Positions 24,044-32,923 of a stretch of DNA of 64,000 nucleotides are shown here, piece by piece. The stretch covers positions 1-64,000 of the forward strand of contig CAZJOM010000013.1 in the NCBI GenBank assembly GCA_964547645.1. The letters are read 5' to 3'. The notes beneath the pieces were generated by a model that saw only the letters and a program-made list of their open reading frames with translations, made no database searches and was not told where the DNA came from. The DNA comes from SZUA-430 sp964547645 (GTDB taxonomy: Bacteria > Pseudomonadota > Alphaproteobacteria > Micropepsales > Micropepsaceae). Positions within the stretch are counted from its first letter, which is position 1; every line of letters starts with the position of its first letter. The position numbers and the translations under genes are program-made.

Positions 24044-25698
24044 CGCAACGCATCGCCGTCGTCGGCGGTGCCGGGTCGTTCGGCGGGCGGCTGGTTCGCA
24101 GCCTTCTGGCCACGACCGACTGCCACGTAATCCTGTGCGGGCGCTCGGCGGCAAAGCTGAACGCGTTCATCGATGCGTTGCCGGCGGGCGGACGACGGGT
24201 ATCGAGCGCGGTGCTCGATCGGGAGCATGCCACGGCGACGGACATCGCGGCTCTTAATGCGCTTTGTGTTGTCGATGCGGCGGGGCCGTTTCAAGCGCAG
24301 AACTTGCGGTTCGCTCGCGCCGTTATCGATGCACGCTGCCACTATGTCGATCTGGCCGACGCGCGCGATTTCGTGTCAGCATTTCCGACACTTGATGCTG
24401 TTGCTAAAGCTCGCGGCGTGTTGGCGGTCACTGGCGCGAGTACCACGCCCGCACTGACGCATGCCGTTCTCGACGATCTGACGCGCGGCTGGACACGCGT
24501 CGACGGTGTCGAGGTTGGGATTTCGCCTGGCGGCGGGACGTCGTTCGGGCTTGCGGTCATCCAAGCGATCTTGAGCTATGTCGGAAAGCCGGTGCGCGTT
24601 TGGCGGCACGGGCGGTGGGACACGGCGCCCGGATGGAGCCTCAATGTGCGGCGAGCTGTGGGCGAAGCGGGCAAGCGGTGGCTGTCGTTGTGCGATACGC
24701 CGGACCTCGATCTCATCCCACAGCGGTTTCCCAGTGTGCGACGCGCGGTCTTTCGCGCCGGGCTGGAACTTACCGTGCTGCATTGGGCGCTTTGGGCGTT
24801 GGGATTTCTGGTGCGCTTTGGGCTGATGCAAAGTCTGAGACCACTCGCCGAGCCGTTGCGCGATGCTGCGGCGTTTGCCCGCCGCTTCGGCAGCGATACC
24901 GGCGGCATGCTGGTGGAAGTGTCCGGCGTCTACGGCGACGGTTCGCAGTTGAAGACGATTTGGTCGCTGACCGCGGATGCGGGCGATGGGCCTGAGATCC
25001 CAACATTTGGAGCGCTGTGCATTGTTCGCGGGCTACTTGACGGGCGCCTCACGCAAATCGGTGCTACGGCCTGCGTCGGCATGCTCGACCTTGCGGCGTT
25101 TGAGCGCGAGTTCAAACGCTTCGACATTCGCTCGGCACGCGAGACGACTCGGCTGGAGGCGGGGTCACTCTTTGAACACGCGTTGGAAGGGTTTCAGCGG
25201 ATGCCCGCCAATGTGCGTGCAGCGCACGTGCCGGATCCCGCGTGCGAGCTGCAGGGGCGGGTCGACATCGATGGCGCCGCCCATCCGATCGGACATGCGA
25301 TCGCGCGGATGTTCGGCTTCCCCGCGAGTGCACGCGAAGAGGCCGCATTCGTTACGATCGAGCGCGAAGAGGACGGTGAAACTTGGATACGGCGCTTTGG
25401 ACCAGCCGTGTTCATGAGCCGCTTGCAGGCAGCGCGGACAACGAATCGTCTGGTGGAACGCTTCGGCGTGTTCGCGTTCGATCTCGGTGCGCGCGCGGAC
25501 GAAACAGGCTTCGAGCTTTCAATTGCAGGCGCCCGGCTGTGGGGTGTGCCGCTCCCGTCCGCACTCGTCCCGGCGACGCTGGCCCGTGCCTCAACCGATG
25601 AGCAGGGGCGTTACTGTTTCGACGTGACGATCACCCTGCCCTTCTTGGGACGACTGGTGCGTTATCGCGGCTGGTTGGAGCCGCGGCGGTTGCGATAG
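24040..25698 (+). CDS. Saccharopine dehydrogenase-like protein with DUF4166-type C-terminus; apparent CTG start
   Basis: About 552 residues. The N-terminus is a Rossmann fold: TQRIAVVGGAGSFGGRLVR, then CHVILCGRS and VDAAGPFQAQNLRFARAVID. The C-terminal 170 residues (from about HVPDPACELQG) resemble DUF4166, ending VTITLPFLGRLVRYRGWLEP. The GGAGSFGG motif needs a start upstream of it, but the only initiation-like codon in frame between the previous stop (24022) and the motif is CTG at 24040, overlapping the lipoprotein stop. The first TTG (24178) would delete the NAD(P)-binding loop. Either CTG is used or the N-terminus has been mis-sequenced. Substrate unknown. Confidence 0.8.
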   Translation: MTQRIAVVGGAGSFGGRLVRSLLATTDCHVILCGRSAAKLNAFIDALPAGGRRVSSAVLDREHATATDIAALNALCVVDAAGPFQAQNLRFARAVIDARCHYVDLADARDFVSAFPTLDAVAKARGVLAVTGASTTPALTHAVLDDLTRGWTRVDGVEVGISPGGGTSFGLAVIQAILSYVGKPVRVWRHGRWDTAPGWSLNVRRAVGEAGKRWLSLCDTPDLDLIPQRFPSVRRAVFRAGLELTVLHWALWALGFLVRFGLMQSLRPLAEPLRDAAAFARRFGSDTGGMLVEVSGVYGDGSQLKTIWSLTADAGDGPEIPTFGALCIVRGLLDGRLTQIGATACVGMLDLAAFEREFKRFDIRSARETTRLEAGSLFEHALEGFQRMPANVRAAHVPDPACELQGRVDIDGAAHPIGHAIARMFGFPASAREEAAFVTIEREEDGETWIRRFGPAVFMSRLQAARTTNRLVERFGVFAFDLGARADETGFELSIAGARLWGVPLPSALVPATLARASTDEQGRYCFDVTITLPFLGRLVRYRGWLEPRRLR

Positions 25699-25703
25699 CA
25701 AGG

Positions 25704-26417
25704 TTAGGACTTCTTCGTGCGGTGCGCGCCGGCCAACTTGGCGATGGCTTCGACGCGGGTCGAGGCACCCAGTTTCGCTTTCGCGTTGCGGGCGTGATAC
25801 CGGACGGTGCGCTCGCTGATACCGACAATCCTGGCGATTTCGCGGTCGGTTTTCCCAAGTCCGATCCAACGGATGCATTCAGCTTCGCGATTGGTGAGAT
25901 CTTCGCTTGACGCGCCGCGCGTTCGCAGATGCTGCAACCGATCGAAGACGACGTGCGCCGCTGTGAGTAGAATCGCGCGATTCAACGGGGTATCCTCGGG
26001 GCGCGCTCCGTTCAAACAGACGAGCAAGACGAGCCTGCCGGCGCGATGTACGGGCAGAGCCAGCGGCATGCCCTCCCGCAAGATCGGCGGCAGGGTTTGC
26101 GCCCATTGCTTCGGCGCGACACCCTCAGCTTGCCTAACGTCTTCGAGATTGAATGGTGCGCCTTCGCGCACCGCGCGCAAGTAGGTCGGATGGCTCGTCA
26201 TCGGATGACGGCGATCGAAAGCCACCATCGTGGTCTTGAGGTCCGTCGTGAAAAGAAGTGCGAGCCGGAGTGGACCCGGCAGCTCTCTGCCGTCGAGAAT
26301 GACGGTCATCGCATAACCGAAACGCTCGGCAAGGCCGAAAAATGCACGACCGAGTTGGGGCACCGAACGAGCTTCGAACGCCTCGTCCAAGAAACTGTTG
26401 AAGAGATTTCTCAGCAT
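25704..26417 (-). CDS. LuxR-family transcriptional regulator (downstream copy of a tandem pair)
   Basis: 237 residues from ATG 26417. The N-terminal 165 residues resemble a LuxR-type sensor fold (FNSFLDEAFEARSVPQLGRA; WAQTLPPILREGMPLALPVH). The C-terminal HTH is clear: LTNREAECIRWIGLGKTDRE, IARIVGISERTVRYHARNAK. It most likely binds DNA as a dimer. No luxI-type synthase gene is in the window, so it would be a solo regulator. It lies 13 nt downstream of a paralogue of exactly the same length, and its 3' end is 5 nt from the saccharopine-dehydrogenase-like gene, convergent. Confidence 0.88.
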   Translation of the reverse strand: MLRNLFNSFLDEAFEARSVPQLGRAFFGLAERFGYAMTVILDGRELPGPLRLALLFTTDLKTTMVAFDRRHPMTSHPTYLRAVREGAPFNLEDVRQAEGVAPKQWAQTLPPILREGMPLALPVHRAGRLVLLVCLNGARPEDTPLNRAILLTAAHVVFDRLQHLRTRGASSEDLTNREAECIRWIGLGKTDREIARIVGISERTVRYHARNAKAKLGASTRVEAIAKLAGAHRTKKS

Positions 26418-26430
26418 GCCGTGACCATTG

Positions 26431-27144
26431 CTATCGATCGCCGCGCAGAATTCTAAGCACGGCCTGCGTTCGGTTGGCCACGCCAAGTTTGACCTTCGCG
26501 TTGTCGATGTGGAAACGCACGGTGCGCGCGGCGATTCCCATTGCTCGCCCGATTTCGACGTCGGACTTTCCGCTGGCGGCAAGCCGCAACGCCTCCTCTT
26601 CACGGGGACTCAGTTGCGCAGTCGGCGTTTCCGCCAACTCAATGTCCCGCAGGCGTTCGCACGCCATGCGCGACGCGACCGTCAATACCGAACGCGCCGT
26701 TGCGCCAGCGTCGCCGCCAGCCCCGGCGTACCCGATGTTCAAGACAATGCGCGGATCAAGGCTAATGTTGATGGAGAGCCCTTCGAAGCCCCGCCATGGC
26801 GGCAGAAGCCTCCAGAACGCCTCTGGCTCAAGCCCGAGCTTGATTCGAATTTCAGTCAGCGACATCGGTTCCGGCGATGCCCACGCGACCTGCAAGGCCG
26901 GATTGTTGGCCAGGGGACTGCGCTGTGCGATCGCCTTGGCTTCTTCGAGCGAGCGCGCCGAGAACATGACCACCCGGCTCGGGTCTGTCATCGCCTTCGA
27001 TGCATCGTTGATGACGATATTGGTGAACTTGAATAGCGCCGCGACCGGCAGCAGCGCCTTGCCGACGACGTCGAACGTTTGTGCATCATCGAGCCGATAC
27101 GCAAAGTCTCGAAGGGCCGCAGCTACATTATCGTCGTTCGTCAC
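26431..27144 (-). CDS. LuxR-family transcriptional regulator (upstream copy of a tandem pair)
   Basis: 237 residues if it begins at the GTG at 27144 (TNDDNVAAALRDFAYRLDD). The frame continues upstream to 27336, but that part is Arg-rich and unlike coding sequence. The sensor-like region includes LANNPALQVAWASPEPMSLTEI, near the usual position of the autoinducer-pocket block. The HTH is LSPREEEALRLAASGKSDVE followed by IGRAMGIAARTVRFHIDNAK. Same length and architecture as the next gene, with moderate identity in the HTH, so the pair looks like an old duplication. The ligand is unknown. Confidence 0.85.
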   Translation of the reverse strand: MTNDDNVAAALRDFAYRLDDAQTFDVVGKALLPVAALFKFTNIVINDASKAMTDPSRVVMFSARSLEEAKAIAQRSPLANNPALQVAWASPEPMSLTEIRIKLGLEPEAFWRLLPPWRGFEGLSINISLDPRIVLNIGYAGAGGDAGATARSVLTVASRMACERLRDIELAETPTAQLSPREEEALRLAASGKSDVEIGRAMGIAARTVRFHIDNAKVKLGVANRTQAVLRILRGDR

Positions 27145-27405
27145 GTTGGGTACGCAATCTCGTGGTGCGCCGCGCAGGATGCGCGCCGCCGCGAAGCGAG
27201 AGCCCGGCACAAAGCGCTGCCGCTTTTCCCCGCTGCGGTCAGAGCTAAGCGAACGCGCCCGTGGAGACTGCTGACCTAAGCGGCAGGTTTTTTCCCGGCT
27301 GATGCCGCTGAAGTTTCTTTGCAGATTGCATTTCATGCCGGCAACCCGGATCGCAGGAGATGCGAGTCCGGGTTCAGCCTTCAGACAATACTTACCGACC
27401 GCGCC

Positions 27406-27948
27406 TTATTTCGGCGCCATCACCATTACCATTTGACGGCCTTCCAATTTGGGCTCTTGCTCGACTTTGCCAATCGGTTCGACATCGCGCTTGACCTTCT
27501 GAAGCAGCTCCATGCCGATATCCATGTGCGCCATCTCGCGACCGCGGAAGCGCAAGGTCACCTTTACCTTATCGCCCTCTTCGAAGAAGCGTTTGATCGA
27601 GCGCATTTTCACGTCGTAGTCGTGATCGTCGATCATCGGACGGAGCTTGATCTCCTTGATCTCGATGATTTTCTGATGTTTGCGCGCTTCGGCGGCCTTT
27701 TTCTGCTCTTGGTATTTGTATTTGCCGAAGTCCATGATCTTGGCGACGGGAGGCTTGGCCATCGGCGCGACCTCGACCAGGTCGAGACCTTCGGATTGCG
27801 CAAGCTTGAGAGCGTCGAATTTGCTCATCACGCCACGTTTGCCGCCGTCGTCGTCGATCACCAACAATTCGTGGGCGTTGATGAACTCATTGATGCGCGG
27901 CCCGTCTTTCGAGGGCGGCGTTGTGGCTTGGTAGGGACGTCTAACGAT
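27406..27948 (-). CDS. infC: Translation initiation factor IF-3 with an apparent AUC start codon
   Basis: 180 residues when started at ATC 27948: after fMet it reads VRRPYQATTPPSKDGPRINE, the usual alphaproteobacterial IF-3 beginning. A GGAG lies 8 nt upstream of ATC. No ATG, GTG or TTG is in frame upstream, and the first TTG inside the frame (27867) would delete 27 conserved residues. IF-3 is known to start at rare AUU/AUC/AUA codons in other bacteria, which gives autoregulation because IF-3 rejects such starts. The C-terminal domain (KLRPMIDDHDYDVKMRSIKRF, MAHMDIGMELL) is complete. The gene lies downstream of thrS. Confidence 0.93.
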   Translation of the reverse strand: MVRRPYQATTPPSKDGPRINEFINAHELLVIDDDGGKRGVMSKFDALKLAQSEGLDLVEVAPMAKPPVAKIMDFGKYKYQEQKKAAEARKHQKIIEIKEIKLRPMIDDHDYDVKMRSIKRFFEEGDKVKVTLRFRGREMAHMDIGMELLQKVKRDVEPIGKVEQEPKLEGRQMVMVMAPK

Positions 27949-28141
27949 TGGGTCATCTCCTTTGGGTTTGCCCAGGATTCCGGCAACGCGTTACAGGCCC
28001 CGCCGCCGGCACCCGATGCGGTTTCGCCCGGTTTGCCTGCAACGGTGGTTTCACCTTCGCATTGTCCCTTGAGCGTCACCCTCTGGCCGGCGGGTCTGAT
28101 GGGACCTGGTCCGCGTCGCAAGACGCATCATAGGTCGGCAA

Positions 28142-28174
28142 AGACGGCGCGCCGGTTTGCACCGGTGCGCCGTC
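28142..28174 (-). terminator. Strong GNRA-capped hairpin between thrS and infC
   Basis: On the minus strand gacggcgc-accggt-gcaa-accggc-gcgccgtc forms a stem of about 13 bp capped by a GCAA tetraloop, followed by TTT (28142-28140) and GCCG. It lies 67 nt after the thrS stop and about 190 nt before infC. The T-run is short, so it may be a weak terminator, a pause site or an attenuator in the thrS-infC transcript. Confidence 0.6.
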
Positions 28175-28240
28175 TAGCTGTTACAGAATAGGACATGAGA
28201 CGCCTGAGGCCAAGCGCTTTGGCGCCCTCGCGTTCGTGTT

Positions 28241-30208
28241 TTAGACCATATCCGGCGGGGTTGATTCGCTTTGCAGCGTCTTGATCGCGGCGTCGAGGGT
28301 CATGGTCTCCTGTTTCTCTGAACCCAGTCGGCGGACGGAGACGGTGCGCTCCTCCGCCTCCTTGCGCCCGACGACGAGGAGGTAGGGGACCTTGGCCAGC
28401 GAGTGCTCGCGGACCTTATATTTGATCGTTTCGTTCCGGAGATCGGATTCGACGCGGATGCCGCCGAGCTTGAGCGCGGCGGCCACTTCCTTGGCGTAGT
28501 TGTCCGCATCTGAGACGATCGTCGCGACAACCGCCTGTACCGGTGCCATCCAGAGGGGGAACTTACCCGCGTAGTGCTCGATCGTGATGCCGATGAAGCG
28601 TTCGAGCGAGCCTAGAATCGCGCGGTGCAACATCACCGGCGTCTTGCGGTTGCCGTCCTCTCCTATGTATTCCGCACCGAGACGTTCGGGCACGATGTAG
28701 TCGACCTGAAGCGTGCCGCACTGCCAGCCACGGCCGATCGCATCATGCAACGTGAACTCAAGCTTCGGTCCGTAGAAGGCGCCTTCGCCGGGATTGATCG
28801 CGTACGGCAAATCGATCTTCCGGCAGGCGAGTTCGAGCGCCGCCTCCGCGCGGTCCCACTGCTCATCGGTGCCGGCGCGCTGTTCCGGCCTGGTCGAAAG
28901 CTTTGTGCTGAAACTGTCGAAACCTAGGTCCTTGTATACGCGCGACAGCAGGTCCACGAATTTGTGCGTCTCGGCGACGATCTGTTCCTCGGTGCAGAAG
29001 ATGTGCGCGTCATCCTGTACGAAGGCGCGCACACGCATGATGCCGTGTAGCGCGCCGGACGGTTCGTAGCGGTGGCATGAGCCGAATTCCGCCATACGAA
29101 GCGGCAAGTCGCGATAGCTCTTCAAGCCTTGCTTGAAGATCTGTACGTGGCCGGGGCAGTTCATCGGCTTGACCGCGAGCATGCGCTTTTCTTTGTCGTC
29201 GCCTTCGTCAACCTCGGCGATGAACATGTTCGGGCGATAGTTCTCCCAGTGGCCCGACGCCTCCCAGAGCTTGCGATCCATAAGCTGCGGCGTCTTGACC
29301 TCGCGGTAGTCGGCGCGCTCGACCTGACGGCGGACGTAGTTTTCGAGTGTGCGATAGAGCGTCCAACCCTTCGGATGCCAGAAGATTTGGCCGACGGCTT
29401 CTTCCTGGATGTGGAAGAGGTCCATCTCCTTACCGATCTTGCGGTGGTCGCGCTTTTCGGCTTCCTCGATGCGGATGAGGTAGGCCTGAAGTTCTTTGTC
29501 GTCGCGCCAGGCGGTACCGTAGATGCGCTGTAGCTGGGCGTTCTTAGCATCGCCGCGCCAGTAGGCGCCCGCGATCTTGGTAAGCTTGAACGCCGTGCCG
29601 ATCTTGCCCGTCGACATCAAGTGCGGGCCGCGGCAGAGATCGTGCCAATCGCCATGATAGTAGACGCGCACTTCTTCACCGGCAGGAAAGTCGCGAATGA
29701 GCTCGGCCTTGTAGTTCTCGCCCAGCGACTTGAAATGTTCGACGGCTTTGTCGCGGTCCCAGACCGTGCGCTTCGTCGGCAAATCGGCGGCTACAAGCTC
29801 GCGCATCTTCGCCTCGATTGCAGGCAAGTCTTCGGGCCTGAACGGTTCGTTGCGGGCGAAGTCGTAGAAGAAGCCGTCTTCGATGTTCGGGCCGATGGTG
29901 ACCTGTGTCCCCGGGAACAGCGCCTGGACCGCCTGCGCCAGCAAGTGCGCGGTGTCGTGGCGGATGAGGTCCAATGCCTCCTCGCTCTTGCGGGTAACGA
30001 TTTCGACCTTTGAATCGGTTTGGATCGGCCAATCGAGGTCCTTCATCTCGCCGTTGACCTTGACCGCGAGGGCGGCCTTGGCGAGGCCTGCGCCGATCGA
30101 AGCCGCGACGTCCGCACCGGTCGCCCCGCGCGTCGTCGTCCGCACCGAGCCGTCGGGCAAGGTGATGCGGATTTCGTTGACGGGCGAGGACACGATACGG
30201 CGCTCCAT
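28241..30208 (-). CDS. thrS: Threonine--tRNA ligase
   Basis: 655 residues, full length. Domains in order: TGS (1-65), the editing/SAD domain with HDTAHLLAQ and a later CRGPH, the class II catalytic core with zinc Cys in VKPMNCPGHVQIFKQ and motif RMAEFGSCHRYEPSGALHGI, motif 3 near TPVMLHRAILGSLERFIG, and the anticodon-binding domain (WMAPVQAVVATI to the end). It charges tRNA-Thr and edits mischarged serine. ATG at 30208; divergent from the methyltransferase gene over 139 nt. infC follows on the same strand. Confidence 0.98.
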   Translation of the reverse strand: MERRIVSSPVNEIRITLPDGSVRTTTRGATGADVAASIGAGLAKAALAVKVNGEMKDLDWPIQTDSKVEIVTRKSEEALDLIRHDTAHLLAQAVQALFPGTQVTIGPNIEDGFFYDFARNEPFRPEDLPAIEAKMRELVAADLPTKRTVWDRDKAVEHFKSLGENYKAELIRDFPAGEEVRVYYHGDWHDLCRGPHLMSTGKIGTAFKLTKIAGAYWRGDAKNAQLQRIYGTAWRDDKELQAYLIRIEEAEKRDHRKIGKEMDLFHIQEEAVGQIFWHPKGWTLYRTLENYVRRQVERADYREVKTPQLMDRKLWEASGHWENYRPNMFIAEVDEGDDKEKRMLAVKPMNCPGHVQIFKQGLKSYRDLPLRMAEFGSCHRYEPSGALHGIMRVRAFVQDDAHIFCTEEQIVAETHKFVDLLSRVYKDLGFDSFSTKLSTRPEQRAGTDEQWDRAEAALELACRKIDLPYAINPGEGAFYGPKLEFTLHDAIGRGWQCGTLQVDYIVPERLGAEYIGEDGNRKTPVMLHRAILGSLERFIGITIEHYAGKFPLWMAPVQAVVATIVSDADNYAKEVAAALKLGGIRVESDLRNETIKYKVREHSLAKVPYLLVVGRKEAEERTVSVRRLGSEKQETMTLDAAIKTLQSESTPPDMV

Positions 30209-30347
30209 TGGTTAAGGTTGTTCGGGAAAGCGCGGCAGATTGGTGGCCGGGGCCGCACTAGTCAAGGAACACGGGTTGCGATGCGTGCGGCTCTGTGCCA
30301 CTTCGGCGACGGACACTTAGGGCGAGGCTCTCAGGAGGGGCGAGTAC

Positions 30348-31007
30348 ATGCACAAGGCCGAGACGGATTGGATCGTCTCGAGGCTTGCCGGGGTCGACCC
30401 GGCGGCCTTGTCACCGATGCTGAACATCGGTTCGTCCACGCTTGAATTCCGTACTAAAAAGCAGCCCTGGATCGAGGCAAACTTGATCAAGCCGCTGGAG
30501 GCGCGCGGGGTCAAGATCGTGCATGCCGATCTGAAGTCCGGTCCTGGTGTCGATATCACCGCCGACCTCACGACCGAGGAGGGGTTTAAGACTTTGGCGG
30601 CGGTAGGCGCGCGTTCGATTATGATCTGCAATGTGTTGGAGCACGTGCTCGATCCGCGCGCGTTCGCGAACCGGTGCCTTGACTTGGTGCTGCCGGATGG
30701 ATTTGCGATCGTTACCGTGCCGCACAGCTATCCCTATCACCGCGATCCGATCGACACGATGTACCGGCCGACGCCGGAAGAAGCGGCTTCGCTGTTCGAC
30801 AACACGACCGTTGTGGCGCGCGACATCATCGATGCCGGGTCCTATCGCGATCATGTGAAGGCGCGCCCGTGGATCATTTCGCGGCAGATTTTTCGCGCAC
30901 CGTTTCCATTCCTCGGATGGGAGAAATGGAAGCGATCGATGGGCAAACTCTATTGGCTGGTCTATCCCTATCAGATGACCTGTGTGTTGTTGCGCAAGAC
31001 CGGTTGA
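30348..31007 (+). CDS. SAM-dependent methyltransferase (type-11-like) in a glycan cluster
   Basis: 219 residues. The class I methyltransferase core is recognisable although motif I is atypical (LNIGSSTLEF instead of GxGxG). Then come HADLKSGPGVDITADLTTEE, SIMICNVLEHVLDPRAFANR (the VLEH motif) and LVLPDGFAIVTVPHSYPYH. It ends with a Tyr-rich patch (LYWLVYPYQMTCVLLRKTG). It starts the plus-strand group that continues with GT2 and GT4 glycosyltransferases, so it probably modifies a sugar or lipid-linked glycan. Its stop is 5 nt before the GT2 start. Confidence 0.8.
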   Translation: MHKAETDWIVSRLAGVDPAALSPMLNIGSSTLEFRTKKQPWIEANLIKPLEARGVKIVHADLKSGPGVDITADLTTEEGFKTLAAVGARSIMICNVLEHVLDPRAFANRCLDLVLPDGFAIVTVPHSYPYHRDPIDTMYRPTPEEAASLFDNTTVVARDIIDAGSYRDHVKARPWIISRQIFRAPFPFLGWEKWKRSMGKLYWLVYPYQMTCVLLRKTG

Positions 31008-31012
31008 TTCCC

Positions 31013-31825
31013 GTGCCCCCGCTACCGCTTTCCTGTTTCATCATCGCCAAGAACGAGGCCGACCGGATCGGGCGAACGATCGCGGCCGTGAAGGACTTGG
31101 TCGACGAAGTGATCGTCGTCGATTCGGGCAGCACGGACGGCACGCAGGATGCCGCTACCAAAGCGGGGGCGCGCGTCGTCTTCAACGAGTGGCCGGGGTT
31201 CGGTCAGCAGAAGCGCTTTGCCGAAGGGCTGTGCCGCCATTCTTGGACACTCAATCTGGACGCTGACGAGGTGATCTCGCTGGAGCTCGCGGGCGAGATT
31301 CGAAATTTGTTCGCCGCCGGCGAGCCGCCGCTTGCGGCCTATCGGCTGCGCATCAACAACGTTTATCCGGGGCATGACCGGCCGCGGTTGTGGGCGAACG
31401 ATCATGTGGTGGTGCGGCTCTATGATCGGCGGCGCGTGCGGTTCAAAGATTCGACGCTCCACGATTCCGTTGATGTTGCCGGTCAAAGTGTCGCGACGTT
31501 GCGGGGTGAGGTTTATCACTTCTCGATGCGGACGTTCGACGAGATGGTCGAGAAGGCGGACGAGCGCATGCGCTACAACGCGGATCACGCGAAACGCAAA
31601 CCGGCTTGGCAGCTGGCGGTGCGGGTGGTGTTCGAGTTTCCGTTCGCGTTCCTACGCTACTACTTCGTGCGCCGGCATTTTACCGGCGGTTTGATTGGGT
31701 TTGAAACCGCCGTGGTCGGCGCTTACTCACGCTTCATTCGGATCGCACGGATGTTGGAAGCGCAGCGGCATCCGCAACTCAGCGACGGACAAGGTGCCGC
31801 ACGGCTGAACGAGCGGCGTCGCTAG
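31013..31825 (+). CDS. Glycosyltransferase family 2 (WaaE/KdtX-like)
   Basis: 270 residues. GT2 motifs: LSCFIIAKNEADRIGRTIAA (nucleotide-sugar fold start), VDSGSTDGTQDAA, NLDADEVIS with the DxD-like acid pair, and RRVRFKDSTLHDSVD. The C-terminus has a hydrophobic amphipathic block (FEFPFAFLRYYFVRRHFTGG), typical of WaaE/KdtX-type LPS core transferases that act at the inner-membrane surface. GTG at 31013 gives the usual N-terminus; a TTG at 31004 overlapping the preceding stop is an alternative. It directly abuts the GT4 gene. Confidence 0.88.
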   Translation: MPPLPLSCFIIAKNEADRIGRTIAAVKDLVDEVIVVDSGSTDGTQDAATKAGARVVFNEWPGFGQQKRFAEGLCRHSWTLNLDADEVISLELAGEIRNLFAAGEPPLAAYRLRINNVYPGHDRPRLWANDHVVVRLYDRRRVRFKDSTLHDSVDVAGQSVATLRGEVYHFSMRTFDEMVEKADERMRYNADHAKRKPAWQLAVRVVFEFPFAFLRYYFVRRHFTGGLIGFETAVVGAYSRFIRIARMLEAQRHPQLSDGQGAARLNERRR

Positions 31826-32923
31826 ATGATCGTGGTCACCACCCAGTGTTTTCCACCTGATCGCGGCGGGATCGAAGCACTGATGGGGGGGCTTGCGGAC
31901 ACGTTGAGCGCGCAGGGACGGGCCGTGTCTGTGTTCGCGGATCGCATCCATGTGCGCGATGCTGCGGAGCGGTCTACGCCCTACCCGGTTCGGCGTTTTG
32001 GCGGGCCACGACCGCTACGTCGTTGGCTCAAGGCGCGTGCGGTAGCGGCGGCGGTGCGCGCCGGCAAAGTCGAAGGCGTGTTTGCGGATTCCTGGAAGAG
32101 CGCGGAGTTGTTGCCTCCGCTCTCCGCGCCGCTGGCCGTGCTGGTACATGGAACCGAGATTCCGGTGGCGCCGTCGGCGTCGAAGCGGGCACGCATCGAG
32201 AGAACGTTTGCGCGTGCGCATGCGGTGATCGTGAACTCCGCCTATACCGGCGATGTGATTGCGCCCTATCTAAGCGATGGGCGAGCGCGGATTCGGTTGG
32301 TACATCCGCCGATCGCGCCGCAGATTGTGCCCTCAGAAGGCGCGCTTTCGCGTGCGCGGACGTTTGTGCACTCGTCGAAGCCGGTGCTGCTCACTGTTGC
32401 ACGGCTTGAAGAGCGCAAGGGAGTCGATACGGTAATCCGCGCGATGCCGGAGGTGCTGAAGGTTCATCCCGATGCGATCTATGTCGTGGCGGGGCCGGGC
32501 GACGATCGCCCCCGGTTGGAGCAAATGGCCCGCGATCTTGGTGTCGGTGGCCGGGTGCTGTTTACCGGGGCGGTCGATGGCGAACCTAAGGCCGCGCTCT
32601 ACGCCAACGCCGACGTCTTTGCGATGCCGACGCGGCGGGTTGGGAACTCGGTCGAGAGTTACGGTCTCGTCTACGTCGAAGCCGCTTGGTACGGCGTGCC
32701 TTCGCTCGCGGGCCGCGATGGCGGCGCGGGCGATGCCGTGCTCGACGAGCAGACGGGATTGCTGTGTGACGGCCGCGATCCTGCCGACGTGACGCGTCAA
32801 TTGCTTCGGTTGCTCGGTGATGCCGAGCTCAGACAGCGGCTGGGTGACGGTGCGAAGCAGCGCGCGCGAGGGCCCGCGCAGTGGAGCGAATCGATCAAGC
32901 TTTACTTGGACGCGCTGACATAA
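31826..32923 (+). CDS. Glycosyltransferase family 4
   Basis: 365 residues, GT-B fold. N-terminal: CFPPDRGGIEALMGGLADTL. C-terminal donor domain: LLTVARLEERKGVDTVIRAM, VVAGPGDDRPRLEQMARDLG, and the retaining-transferase acid block ESYGLVYVEAAWYGVPSLAG with GGAGDAV. It starts immediately after the GT2 stop codon. Its last 29 nt overlap the 3' end of the opposite-strand GT4 gene. The acceptor is unknown; with the methyltransferase and GT2 it probably builds an envelope glycan. Confidence 0.92.
   Translation: MIVVTTQCFPPDRGGIEALMGGLADTLSAQGRAVSVFADRIHVRDAAERSTPYPVRRFGGPRPLRRWLKARAVAAAVRAGKVEGVFADSWKSAELLPPLSAPLAVLVHGTEIPVAPSASKRARIERTFARAHAVIVNSAYTGDVIAPYLSDGRARIRLVHPPIAPQIVPSEGALSRARTFVHSSKPVLLTVARLEERKGVDTVIRAMPEVLKVHPDAIYVVAGPGDDRPRLEQMARDLGVGGRVLFTGAVDGEPKAALYANADVFAMPTRRVGNSVESYGLVYVEAAWYGVPSLAGRDGGAGDAVLDEQTGLLCDGRDPADVTRQLLRLLGDAELRQRLGDGAKQRARGPAQWSESIKLYLDALT

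Noticed and set aside
27858..28121. Minus-strand frame containing an ATG inside the infC ribosome site
   Set aside because: It runs out of frame across the conserved IF-3 N-terminus and has no similarity to a known leader peptide; a regulatory upstream ORF remains possible but unsupported.
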